Positions 6,387 through 13,856 of a stretch of DNA of 46,262 nucleotides are shown here, piece by piece (the stretch's first letter is position 1; each line of letters begins with the position of its first letter). Position numbers and translations under genes: made by a program. The notes under the pieces are model-generated. The model saw nothing but the letters and a program-made list of their open reading frames with translations. It was not told where the DNA came from and ran no database searches. Source of the DNA: Halomonas colorata. Lineage in GTDB: Bacteria > Pseudomonadota > Gammaproteobacteria > Pseudomonadales > Halomonadaceae. The stretch is taken from the NCBI RefSeq assembly GCF_014897985.1, contig NZ_JABUZA010000036.1:1-46262 (forward strand), in the 5' to 3' direction.

Positions 6387-6469
6387 CGAGCTGAAAGCGA
6401 GAGTGTTTTTCCCGCCTTTGAAAGCGCCCACAAAGAGCAAACCAACTATCCATAACAGGAGAACTAAAC

Positions 6470-6958
6470 ATGCCTAAAGCAAAAGAGAAAACCACAATCA
6501 AAGGCACACCCCGCCAGTTTAACCAAGAAGAGCTAGATGCCAAGATTGAGGCTGCAGTAACCCACTATGAACAATCCCCCCAGAGCAAGCACCTTATCCG
6601 CCATAGCCTCCACAAGCCTCTTCTAGAAGAGTTTGAGAGGCTTATCTTAGAAGGGTACAGATTAGAGACTCAACTACCTTTGATGGATCTCAACTTTAGC
6701 CCTTATGTTATCGCCCTCATCAAACCAGAGCATCTACTAACTGAAGACCTTGAAGCAGTGAAGAAAGAAACTAAGCAACGCTATGTTGAAGAACTGGAAG
6801 CAGAACACCACCACTACCAGTCTCTCCTACTACAGCAGCTCCTTGAAGCAGAAGAGGAGAAGCAACGTGCTAAGCAAGAAGCAGAGCGAGAGAAGCTGAT
6901 AGAGAAGTTCAAACAGCAAGCAGCAGCCACCTACACACCCCTGAACATCCCAGACTAA
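6470..6958 (+). CDS. Hypothetical coiled-coil protein
   Basis: A 162-aa soluble protein, start ATG at 6470 with CAGGAGAA upstream. The N-terminal part is basic (PKAKEKTTIKGTPRQF). The middle contains a helical segment, and from about residue 104 a long E/K/Q-rich heptad region (EELEAEHHHYQ...AEREKLIEKFKQQ) predicts a coiled coil. The tail TYTPLNIPD is short. I do not recognise a family. It lies between the helicase operon and a terminator at 7040-7079, so it is probably its own transcription unit. Possible roles are a replication accessory or capsid-hijacking factor, but nothing in the sequence shows either. Confidence 0.65.
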   Translation: MPKAKEKTTIKGTPRQFNQEELDAKIEAAVTHYEQSPQSKHLIRHSLHKPLLEEFERLILEGYRLETQLPLMDLNFSPYVIALIKPEHLLTEDLEAVKKETKQRYVEELEAEHHHYQSLLLQQLLEAEEEKQRAKQEAEREKLIEKFKQQAAATYTPLNIPD

Positions 6959-7039
6959 CAACATTAGCAACTGCTGTAGCAATCACCTATTAAAGGGCAA
7001 ATAACTGAGTAGCTAAGATGTCCCCTCAGTCACTCAGCA

Positions 7040-7079
7040 GAGCTAGAGCCTCGTTTATACGGGGTTCTGGCTCTTTTTG
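7040..7079 (+). terminator. Intrinsic terminator
   Basis: AGAGCTAGAGCCTCG pairs imperfectly with CGGGGTTCTGGCTCT around a TTTATA loop and is followed by TTTTTG. It would end the transcript of the coiled-coil gene. Confidence 0.75.
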
Positions 7080-7163
7080 TTTGTGCTAAGTGTTAAGCCC
7101 TCCTCTTCTCTACAATAGCGCCTAGAAAACCCCTAAAATTAGACGCTCTAGCCCCTACCCAGT

Positions 7164-7178
7164 AGGGTAGCCTACCTT
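7164..7178. repeat. Second copy of the AGGGTAG-C-CTACC palindrome
   Basis: AGGGTAG-C-CTACCTT differs by one base from the perfect version at 3702-3716 and has the same flanking context (AGT before it, the shared repeat after it). Confidence 0.55.
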
Positions 7179-7444
7179 AGCCCCTTAAAACGCCTCTAGC
7201 ACGCCTACAGAAGCTCTCAGGAGCATAGCTGAGGGCCACCCTTGGTGCCACCTAGGCCATACCCTACATGATCCCTTGAGGCTGAGTGCAAGCCATGAAG
7301 CTACAGAGATGCTTCCAATAGGTCTTGATAAAACAAGAAATAATGTAGCAATAGTGGGCTGGACTAGGTATTCTTCGATATACAAAAACAGCTCCTCGCG
7401 GCGCTCGCGGGGCGTGAATTCAAAATAAACTATAGGAATGTTTA

Positions 7445-7834
7445 ATGAAGACGTTTTTGATGGTGGTGGCTGGTCTTGTCATTGCGTTTATGGCTATCGT
7501 AGTGATCTCAAATACCACACCCCCAAGTGAATCAGAGGCGAGAATGGTCGCTGAAGATAGAATAAAGAGCCTGATGAGGGATCCTGGCTCCACAAAATTT
7601 GAAAACACAAAGTTCTATGGAAGCCTTTCAGGAGATGGAGAGACCCTCTCAGGGTATGTATGCGGCAGCTTCAATGCGAAAAATGGTTTCGGCGCTTACG
7701 CAGGTCGTGCTCAATTTATCGTGCGTACCGTTGTAAGCGATAATGGTAGAACTAGAGCAACCTCTAATGTTCTGTTAAGCAACGAAGACTCTTTGGTATT
7801 CTCGGAAAGATGGTCTGAGCTTTGTAAAAACTAG
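7445..7834 (+). CDS. Small membrane-anchored hypothetical protein
   Basis: A 129-aa protein with one N-terminal hydrophobic segment (about residues 4-21, LMVVAGLVIAFMAIVVIS) that is either a signal anchor or an uncleaved signal. The domain after it carries LMRDPGSTKFEN and CGSFNAKNGFGAYAG. It resembles a widespread uncharacterised family with KDPxSxxF and VCGxVNAKNSFGGY motifs in proteobacterial chromosomes and mobile elements. Cys74 and Cys127 could form a disulfide in the periplasm. AGGA lies nine bases before the ATG. It has its own position between two long intergenic regions, so it is probably cargo. Function unknown. Confidence 0.7.
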   Translation: MKTFLMVVAGLVIAFMAIVVISNTTPPSESEARMVAEDRIKSLMRDPGSTKFENTKFYGSLSGDGETLSGYVCGSFNAKNGFGAYAGRAQFIVRTVVSDNGRTRATSNVLLSNEDSLVFSERWSELCKN

Positions 7835-8247
7835 TTTTTATTAGCGAGGAGCAGGCTGATCCGATCCAGCATCTAACCCTGGATCAGCCCTAAGACTAGA
7901 CCCAACATCTACTAAATCCTATCTTTCCCCCTCTCTATCCTTGATCTCTTGTGCACACCCTCCATGAGTGCAATCAGGTAAGGTTGCAATCAGTTCAATC
8001 TAAAATAACCAACTCCCCAGAAACAAACTCCATGCCTCCATCAAGACATAGGGCGTAAAGCCCCATCCCAAGGGTGCACACGCTGAAAGTGCATGGTGTC
8101 AAAGGTGTATCGAATAGGGTATACCTCAGCCGATATAAAAAGTGAGCGGCTTATAGCGTATCGGTATTTAACAAAATGAACTCAAAGCGATACACTTAAC
8201 GAAATCAACCCAAACCGATACACCTCACCACAAAGCGAGCCTAACTG
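7835..8247. other. Intergenic region before the serine recombinase
   Basis: No gene was found. A perfect 9-bp inverted repeat, GGCTGATCC (7854-7862) with GGATCAGCC (7881-7889), follows the previous stop but lacks a T-run. The last 150 bp carry the iterated sites at 8104-8226. Confidence 0.5.
8104..8226. promoter_or_regulatory. Iterated sites, candidate resolvase res region
   Basis: The hexamer pair GTATCG/CGATAC recurs: an imperfect palindrome GGTGTATC...GGTATACC-type at 8104-8125, an inverted pair GTATCG (8158-8163) and CGATAC (8188-8193) in a 40-bp unit, and a further CCGATACACC at 8215-8224. The last two share CGATACACYT. Serine resolvases usually bind two or three such subsites next to their own gene. 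The spacing is irregular, so a repressor operator is also possible. Confidence 0.5.
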
Positions 8248-8883
8248 ATGTTTATTCGTGCCTACCTACGCGCCAGTACAGAAGATCAAGATGCCAGCCG
8301 TGCCCGTGAGCAACTGACTGCTTTCGCCAAAGGTCAAGGTAGCAGCATCGCCAGCTACTACACGGAGAACGCTTCTGGGGCCAAAGCTGAACGCTTGGAA
8401 TTGCGACGCCTTCTGAACGATGCACAGCCAGGAGATGTACTGTTAGTGGAAGCTATCGACCGCTTATCCCGTCTGCCGCGTGACGACTGGAAGCGCCTAC
8501 GTGCTGAGATTGATGCCAAAGGGCTGCGAGTGGTTGCCGTAGACCTTCCCACCAGCCACCAAAGCATGAAGGATACCAGCGGAGATGAGTTCACTGCTCG
8601 TATGCTAGATGCAATCAACTCAATGATGCTAGATATGATGGCTGCTATTGCCCGCAAGGACTACGAACAGAGACGTGAGCGCCAGCAACAAGGCATAGCA
8701 AAGGCAAAGCAAGAGGGTAAGTACAAGGGACGCCCAGCGGATGAAGAAAAGCGCCAGCGTATCAGAGAATTGTTAGAAGCAGGTTTCAGCGTAAGGAAAG
8801 TAGCCAAGCTAGCGCCAGCAAGTACCAGCACTGTTTATGCGGTGCAGACTGAAATGAAGGAGGCACACTCTGCCACTGCGTAA
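8248..8883 (+). CDS. Serine recombinase, resolvase/invertase family
   Basis: A 211-aa small serine recombinase. The catalytic nucleophile is S10 in RAYLRAS, with R8 beside it; R72 and R75 in EAIDRLSRLPRDD complete the active-site arginines. A long helix (about 118-155) leads to the linker KYKGRPADEEKRQRI and a C-terminal helix-turn-helix (RELLEAGFSVRKVAKLAPASTSTVYAV). The length is usual for resolvases and invertases. With the tyrosine integrase handling chromosomal insertion, this enzyme may resolve multimers of an excised circle, or it may invert DNA. The iterated sites just upstream are candidate targets. The ribosome binding site is weak (GCGAG). Confidence 0.9.
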   Translation: MFIRAYLRASTEDQDASRAREQLTAFAKGQGSSIASYYTENASGAKAERLELRRLLNDAQPGDVLLVEAIDRLSRLPRDDWKRLRAEIDAKGLRVVAVDLPTSHQSMKDTSGDEFTARMLDAINSMMLDMMAAIARKDYEQRRERQQQGIAKAKQEGKYKGRPADEEKRQRIRELLEAGFSVRKVAKLAPASTSTVYAVQTEMKEAHSATA

Positions 8884-9174
8884 ACCCTTAGTAGGTCGAA
8901 CAGCTTAACCCTTCTCGCCTGTACGCTGATTTAAGGCTGCTTACAGGCAACCCACTACATAGCCATACCCTAAGCTCTAAAGCCTCTCCATCGCGCCTGT
9001 AGGAGCTTCTAGAGCCATGCCTAGGTTGCCTTACCCCCCTATCTAGTGGCTCTTAAAGCCCTGCTAGATATTTTTGCAATTTCAGAGCTTTCCTAGGGGG
9101 TAGCTCTTGGCCTTGCTTAGCACCGATGCTCACCCGCCAAAGCACCTATCTGTGCTTAGCCCATAGATATGAAG
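8884..9174. other. Intergenic region with third repeat copy
   Basis: No gene was seen between the recombinase and the right arm repeats. A diverged third copy of the element's intergenic repeat lies at 8975-9014. An ACAGGC...GCCTGT pair (8943-8948 and 8995-9000) is also present. Confidence 0.45.
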
Positions 9175-9210
9175 AGTAGTGAAAAAAGTGGTGAAATTGA
9201 GTAGTGAAAT
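9175..9210. repeat. Arm-type repeats, right end
   Basis: Three copies occur: AGTAGTGAAA (9175-9184), AGTGGTGAAAT (9187-9197) and AGTAGTGAAAT (9200-9210), spaced 12 and 13 bp. The last 20 bases match 2051-2070 exactly. The cluster ends 51 bp from the attR core. Confidence 0.6.
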
Positions 9211-9217
9211 TGGCAAA

Positions 9218-9257
9218 CAAAAAACCCCGCAATCTATTGATTTACGGGGCTTTTTTA
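9218..9257 (-). terminator. Element-borne terminator for tRNA-Ser
   Basis: Reading leftward, GCCCCG and CGGGG flank an A/T-rich loop and are followed by TTTTTT. It lies directly after the tRNA 3' end and inside the element, replacing the terminator left behind at 1931-1960. Confidence 0.65.
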
Positions 9258-9261
9258 ATAA

Positions 9262-9352
9262 TGGCGGAGGGACAGGGATTCGAACCCTGGGTAGGTTATT
9301 CACCTACGCCGGTTTTCAAGACCGGTGCATTCAACCGCTCTGCCATCCCTCC
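9262..9352 (-). tRNA. tRNA-Ser(UGA)
   Basis: Read on the minus strand, the 91-nt gene begins GGAGGGATGGCAGAGCGG and ends with encoded CCA. It has the long variable arm typical of serine tRNAs (GTAGGTGAATAACCTAC), a T-arm GGGTTCGAATCCC and anticodon TGA in the loop CTTGAAA. Its last 17 bases are the attR core of the integrated element, so the 3' end now comes from the element and keeps the tRNA intact. Confidence 0.95.
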
Positions 9353-9410
9353 GGCTTATGGGTGCGTATATTAACAGTATTCCCTTGGAAGTCAACACCT
9401 TCTAGCGAAA

Positions 9411-11117
9411 TCAATACAATCGAAGGCCCACACGGGTAATCGTACCCTTCTCCATATCGCTGACGACCCAGTGAATGCCGTGCCAGTCGACATCATCACC
9501 GATGACCGGGTGCCCGCCTACGCGCAGGGCCACGAATTCGGCCAAGGTCATGTCATGCTCGCCGGGGCTTAACGTTAAGCCATAGGCTTGAGCGACATCC
9601 AGCATCTGTGCGCTACCTTCGAGCGTAAACGTGCCGAAGAAGGCGCGCTCCTGCTTGAGCTTGGCATCACCATTAAACAAGCGGTTTAGCGCGTGAAGAT
9701 CTTCCGTGCGCCCAATGACACAAATGACATCTCCCATTTTTAACCGGGTGCTGCCTTTGGGGTGGAGCATGGCGTGATTACGAAACAGCGCTGAAATCAG
9801 CGCGCCCGAAGGAAAGCGCAGCAGTCGGATGGGGACATCTTCAAGATCCCGATTCTCGACCATATAGACAAACATTTCAAAATCGTTATCTGGCAAGATA
9901 CCCAATGGCCCTCGGCGGTTGGGAGTCGTGCCCGCCGGCACTTCCACTTTTAGCCAGCGCGCCATAAGCGTCAGCGAGCCGCCCTGTATCAATAGCGACA
10001 TCAACACAACGGCAAAGGCGACATTAAAATAAAGCGAGGCGTTCTCTACCCCACCGATAACCGGGAAGATGGCCAATACAATAGGTACTGCCCCTCTTAA
10101 TCCCACCCAGGCAATAAAGAAGGTTTCCCGCCAGCGGAATTTAAAGAACGGCTTGATCGCGATGAGTACCGCAAGTGGGCGCGCGATAAAAATAAGCGCC
10201 AGCGCCACTAAGCCAGCAGGCAACGCCACATCCCACAGTTGGCTAGGCGTCACTAAAAGCCCCAATACCAGGAACAGACCGATTTGGCTTAACCAGGCCA
10301 AGCCATCATGCACGGGGAGAATAAAGTTAAGGTGGCGGCCAGGCTGATTTCCAATCATGAGGCCCGCTAGATAGATCGCTAAAAACCCGCTGCCACCCAG
10401 CACGCTGGTTAACCCGAACACGCTAAAGCCCAAGGCCAGCGCCAGCATGGCATAAAGGCCCGGCGCCAAATCCAGCCAGCGCAGCAGTTTTGCGCTTAAC
10501 CAGCCACCACCTAAGCCGACAATCAAACCGATACCAAACTGAGAAATAAAGAAAATGAGGGTTTCAACAGGCCCACCCATGTCGCCGACTAATAGCTCAA
10601 CCAGCATCAAGGTAAGGAAGATGGCCATCGGGTCGTTGGTGCCGGACTCGATCTCAAGCGTGGCGCCTACCCGCTCGTTGAGATTCACCCCACGTCCACT
10701 CAGCATTGAGAAAACGGCGGCGGCATCGGTTGAGCCCACAATCGCGCCTACCAATAGCCCTTGCACCAGGCTTAAATCGAACACCCACATCGCGATCAAG
10801 CCCACGATCGCACTGGTTATGAATACCCCGAAGGTGGCAAGCGACAGCGCTGGTTTAAAGCCTACCCGGAATGTTTTAAGCCGCGTGCGCAAGCCACCAT
10901 CAAGCAGGATCATGGCCAGCGCCAAGTGTCCGATAGTGAAGGCCATCGCGTAATCATCGAAGACGACCCCCAGCACCCCCTCTTCGCCCGCCAGCATGCC
11001 CAGGCCCAGGAAGATAAGCAGCAACGGTACGCCTACCATTGATGATAGGCGGCTCGCTAATATGCTGAGCGCCATTAAAGAACCGCCGACTAAAAAGAAC
11101 GTATAGATCGCGTCCAT
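9411..11117 (-). CDS. nhaP2: K+/H+ antiporter, CPA1 family with TrkA-C domain
   Basis: A 568-aa inner-membrane antiporter matching CvrA/NhaP2, which expels K+ (and related cations) in exchange for protons. About 12 membrane segments fill residues 1-385. The conserved ESGTNDPMA motif (about 155-163) and GSTDAAAVF carry the acidic residues of the ion site. A cytoplasmic RCK/TrkA-C domain follows (about 405-480, with RLLRFPSGALISALFRNHAML), then a C-terminal regulatory region. Length is close to the E. coli protein (about 578 aa). It is transcribed leftward toward tRNA-Ser with its own promoter region shared with the divergent NMT1-like gene. Cation homeostasis suits a salt-adapted host. Confidence 0.9.
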   Translation of the reverse strand: MDAIYTFFLVGGSLMALSILASRLSSMVGVPLLLIFLGLGMLAGEEGVLGVVFDDYAMAFTIGHLALAMILLDGGLRTRLKTFRVGFKPALSLATFGVFITSAIVGLIAMWVFDLSLVQGLLVGAIVGSTDAAAVFSMLSGRGVNLNERVGATLEIESGTNDPMAIFLTLMLVELLVGDMGGPVETLIFFISQFGIGLIVGLGGGWLSAKLLRWLDLAPGLYAMLALALGFSVFGLTSVLGGSGFLAIYLAGLMIGNQPGRHLNFILPVHDGLAWLSQIGLFLVLGLLVTPSQLWDVALPAGLVALALIFIARPLAVLIAIKPFFKFRWRETFFIAWVGLRGAVPIVLAIFPVIGGVENASLYFNVAFAVVLMSLLIQGGSLTLMARWLKVEVPAGTTPNRRGPLGILPDNDFEMFVYMVENRDLEDVPIRLLRFPSGALISALFRNHAMLHPKGSTRLKMGDVICVIGRTEDLHALNRLFNGDAKLKQERAFFGTFTLEGSAQMLDVAQAYGLTLSPGEHDMTLAEFVALRVGGHPVIGDDVDWHGIHWVVSDMEKGTITRVGLRLY

Positions 11118-11268
11118 GTCTCTCCATCTCTACATCAATGCCACGCTATTATTACACGCCACTATTAAATTTACTGCGTCAACTCAGTAAGCTAAAGCGA
11201 CAAGGGGCTGGTCATCCAAGGATTGACAGGGCTAAACTCCGCCGTCTAGATATCAGGAGTGACCGATT

Positions 11269-12399
11269 ATGTTGTACTGCCTTTCACGTTATGGGCATTC
11301 ACGTTTATTGATGGTGATGTTTTGTTTATTGTTTCTATTTTCATCAGCTTACGCAGAGGAAGCCGATATCCAAGAGGAGCAGCCAGCGCTTTCCTTGGAA
11401 AGTGATATCCTGTTCCTTGACACACTTTCGCCGCCTACTGACAGCGAAGTAGTCAATGAAGTGCCCGCCGCAGCTCTCTCGCTACCACCACCCCTTGAGC
11501 CACCACCGCTGAAAAGCGTCTCAGTGATGCTCGACTGGTACTTAAGCCCGCAGCATGTCGCTTTGGTGGCCGCTCAAGAGCGTGGCTTATTTACCGCACA
11601 GGGCATGGATGTGGAGTTACAGACCCCTGCAGACCCCACCATTGCTATCAAACTGCTGGCAGCGGGAGAAGTTGATTTAGCCCTCACGCGCCAGCCAATT
11701 CTGCATTTGCTGGTCCATGAGAATATGCCCATCACGCGCATTGCCACGCTGATTGAGACCCCGCTGAATGCCGTTATTGTAAAAGGTGAGACTCAGCCTG
11801 AAAATGCCACCCAGCTTTCAGGGCTTCATTATGGATACTCCACCCGAGAAGGTGCCGATATCCTAGTTCCCGAGCTGATTCCGCGTTCTGTTCGCCAGAC
11901 GGATGCTTTCTTATCTCCACAGAGCGTGCATTTTAATCCAGTCAGCGCATTTGATGAGGGCAATATTGATGCGATTGCTGATGGCTTTTTTCATTTTTTA
12001 CCTCAACAGCTAGCTGCCAATGGTATCACCACACATACCGTCCGTTATCGAGATTTAGGTATCCCGCGTCATGATGGTTTGATTGTCATCGCCAATAGTG
12101 ACTCTTTGGCTAGACAAGCCAATACGTGGTCACGTTTTTTAATTGCCCTCGATGAGGCGAGCGATTGGATCGTGGAAAACCCAACCCAGGCATGGCAGCT
12201 ATTAACAGATGCTCACCCAATACTTGATAACCCCATCAATGCCGACGCATGGCAGGATATTTTACGCAGAATCGCGTTAAGCCCTGCGGCACTGGATACC
12301 CGTCGCTATGCAGCGTTTGAAACTTATCTTCTAAAAGAAGGCCTAATCGACGCTGAACTGCCCATATCTCGTTTAGCCGTTGACCCTCATACCCTATAA
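11269..12399 (+). CDS. NMT1/THI5-like ABC substrate-binding protein
   Basis: A 376-aa periplasmic protein with a signal peptide (hydrophobic core about 14-27, cleavage likely after SSAYA). It then has a proline-rich stretch (about 65-82) and an NMT1/THI5-like fold: MLDWYLSPQHVALVAAQERGLFTAQGMDVELQ, LAAGEVDLAL and a C-terminal LDEASDWIVENP. Relatives bind pyrimidine thiamin precursors, nitrate/sulfonates or similar small molecules for ABC import. No permease or ATPase gene lies nearby, so substrate and transporter partner are unknown. AGGAG precedes the start. The next gene begins 12 bases after the stop, so they may be co-transcribed. Confidence 0.8.
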   Translation: MLYCLSRYGHSRLLMVMFCLLFLFSSAYAEEADIQEEQPALSLESDILFLDTLSPPTDSEVVNEVPAAALSLPPPLEPPPLKSVSVMLDWYLSPQHVALVAAQERGLFTAQGMDVELQTPADPTIAIKLLAAGEVDLALTRQPILHLLVHENMPITRIATLIETPLNAVIVKGETQPENATQLSGLHYGYSTREGADILVPELIPRSVRQTDAFLSPQSVHFNPVSAFDEGNIDAIADGFFHFLPQQLAANGITTHTVRYRDLGIPRHDGLIVIANSDSLARQANTWSRFLIALDEASDWIVENPTQAWQLLTDAHPILDNPINADAWQDILRRIALSPAALDTRRYAAFETYLLKEGLIDAELPISRLAVDPHTL

Positions 12400-12411
12400 T
12401 ACAGGAGCGCT

Positions 12412-13815
12412 ATGGCCAGTGCGCTGACAGAAACACCGCTAATCTTTATTGACCTGGAAACCACCGGAACTAGCGCAACGCGGGACCGGATTACTGAAAT
12501 TGCCGCTCTTAAAATCATTAACGGGCACCAGGTAGATAGCTGGTCTAGCTTGATCAATCCTGGTATTAGAGTGCCGCCAAATATCAGTCAGCTAACCGGC
12601 ATCGACGATGACATGCTCGTCGATGCCCCCTGCTTTGAAGACATTGCCGAGTCGCTGCGCGTTTGGCTGGGTGAAGACCACCGCTTGGTTGCCCACAATG
12701 CACGCTTTGACTATAGCTTTCTGCGTAACGCCTTTAAGCGCGTAGGCATCGAATATCGAACGCCGATTATCTGCACGCTGCGCCTATCTCGCCGACTGGC
12801 TCCGCTGGAGCAACAGCATAATTTAAAAGCCTTGCTTGAACGCTATGGCATTATTAACTTGCGCGCGCATCGGGCAAGTAGTGATGTGAACGCGCTGTGG
12901 TCACTTTGGCAGGCTTGGCAAACGCACTATGCAGACGACACATGGCAAAGCGTACTGACTGAGGAGCAACGACACCGCACGTTGCCTGCCCATTTGGATA
13001 GCCGTCAGTTGGAAGGGTTGCCCGAATCGCCTGGGGTGTATTTCTTTTATGGACATAATCGACTCCCTCTGTACGTGGGCAAAAGTGTCAATTTGCGCCG
13101 CCGGGTATTGAGTCATTTTCAGCGTGACCATCAAGACAACAAAGCCATGCGCCTCGCGCAGCAAATTCATCACATTGAGTGGGAAGAAACTGCGGGCGAT
13201 CTGGGCGCGCAACTGCGTGAAGCCCAGCTGGTGAAGTCGATGATGCCGATTATGAATCGCCAGTTACGCAAACAGCGCAAGCTAACCACCTGGCGCTGGC
13301 CGTCAGGGGAAAACTACCCCACCCTGGTTAACGGCGACGCACTGAGCCAACCCACCGACGGGGCGCTCTTCGGGCTTTTTCGCAGTGCCAGAGACGCCAA
13401 GGATACGCTACGTGCAACGGCCGAAGAACATAAGCTTTGCCTTCAGGTGCTGGGCATTACCAAAGGCAAAGGCCGCTGTTTTGCCCGCCAGTTAGGTAAA
13501 TGTAATGGCGCCTGTGAAGGTGTGGAGACGTTGCAGGCGCATACCCAGCGAGCCCAGTACGCGTTGGCACAGCTGCAGATTAAGGCGTGGCCCTGGGAAG
13601 GACGAATCATTATTCAAGAAAAACCCGAGACGGGTGGGAAAAGCGCCTGGCATGTTGTCGATCACTGGTGCTACCTGGGCAGTGCCGATACGTTTAAAAA
13701 AGCTCAACGTCTAACCGGCGCCACCCCGGCTTTTGATATTGACAGCTATCGTATTTTAAACCGTTTTTTACGTGCCCCGGAACAGCACGGGCTGACCGTT
13801 AAAACCTGTGACTAA
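12412..13815 (+). CDS. DnaQ-like exonuclease fused to GIY-YIG nuclease
   Basis: A 467-aa two-nuclease protein. The N-terminal DEDDh exonuclease (about 8-172) has D14-x-E16 in FIDLETTG, the HNARFDYSFL motif and HRASSDVNAL. A GIY-YIG domain, as in UvrC and Cho, follows at about 203-285 (ESPGVYFFYGHNRLPLYVGKSVNLRRRVLSHF). The remaining C-terminal part has CFARQLGKCNGACEG, like UvrC-related proteins. Such fusions are known in several bacterial phyla and are presumed to act in DNA repair, but their substrate is not established. CAGGAG lies seven bases before the ATG. Confidence 0.85.
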   Translation: MASALTETPLIFIDLETTGTSATRDRITEIAALKIINGHQVDSWSSLINPGIRVPPNISQLTGIDDDMLVDAPCFEDIAESLRVWLGEDHRLVAHNARFDYSFLRNAFKRVGIEYRTPIICTLRLSRRLAPLEQQHNLKALLERYGIINLRAHRASSDVNALWSLWQAWQTHYADDTWQSVLTEEQRHRTLPAHLDSRQLEGLPESPGVYFFYGHNRLPLYVGKSVNLRRRVLSHFQRDHQDNKAMRLAQQIHHIEWEETAGDLGAQLREAQLVKSMMPIMNRQLRKQRKLTTWRWPSGENYPTLVNGDALSQPTDGALFGLFRSARDAKDTLRATAEEHKLCLQVLGITKGKGRCFARQLGKCNGACEGVETLQAHTQRAQYALAQLQIKAWPWEGRIIIQEKPETGGKSAWHVVDHWCYLGSADTFKKAQRLTGATPAFDIDSYRILNRFLRAPEQHGLTVKTCD

Positions 13816-13856
13816 CCGCTATGGGTAAGAGCGTTTAACGGCAAGCCCACTGGGCC

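Larger units (their letters stand above)
6959..7444. other. Intergenic region with terminator and shared repeat
   Basis: No gene was found. It contains a terminator (7040-7079), the second palindrome copy (7164-7178) and the second copy of the intergenic repeat (7181-7221). Further repeat-like GC-poor sequence runs up to the next gene. Confidence 0.5.
1969..9278. mobile_element. Integrative element in tRNA-Ser(UGA), satellite-like, about 7.3 kb
   Basis: The boundaries are the 17-bp direct repeat of the tRNA 3' end. The tyrosine integrase is the first gene inside the left end, and AGTAGTGAAAT-type repeats lie inside both ends. Cargo: a KilA-N remnant, zinc-finger and RHH-like small proteins, an SF3/D5-type helicase, a coiled-coil protein, a membrane-anchored small protein, and a serine recombinase. 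No capsid, terminase, tail, relaxase or type IV secretion genes are present. The content fits a phage satellite or integrative plasmid that excises, replicates from its own helicase and borrows transfer functions (inference). Base composition is more AT-rich than the flanking housekeeping genes. Confidence 0.8.

Noticed and set aside
8975..9014. CRISPR-like array formed by the intergenic repeats
   Set aside because: Copies are kilobases apart, diverged, and there are no spacers or cas genes.
9179..9439. 86-codon frame running through the arm repeats and the tRNA
   Set aside because: It crosses the tRNA-Ser gene antisense and has no family match; it is a chance frame.
11269..12399. Thiamine-precursor importer
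   Set aside because: The NMT1 fold is shared by proteins with other ligands and no thi genes, permease or TPP riboswitch lie nearby.
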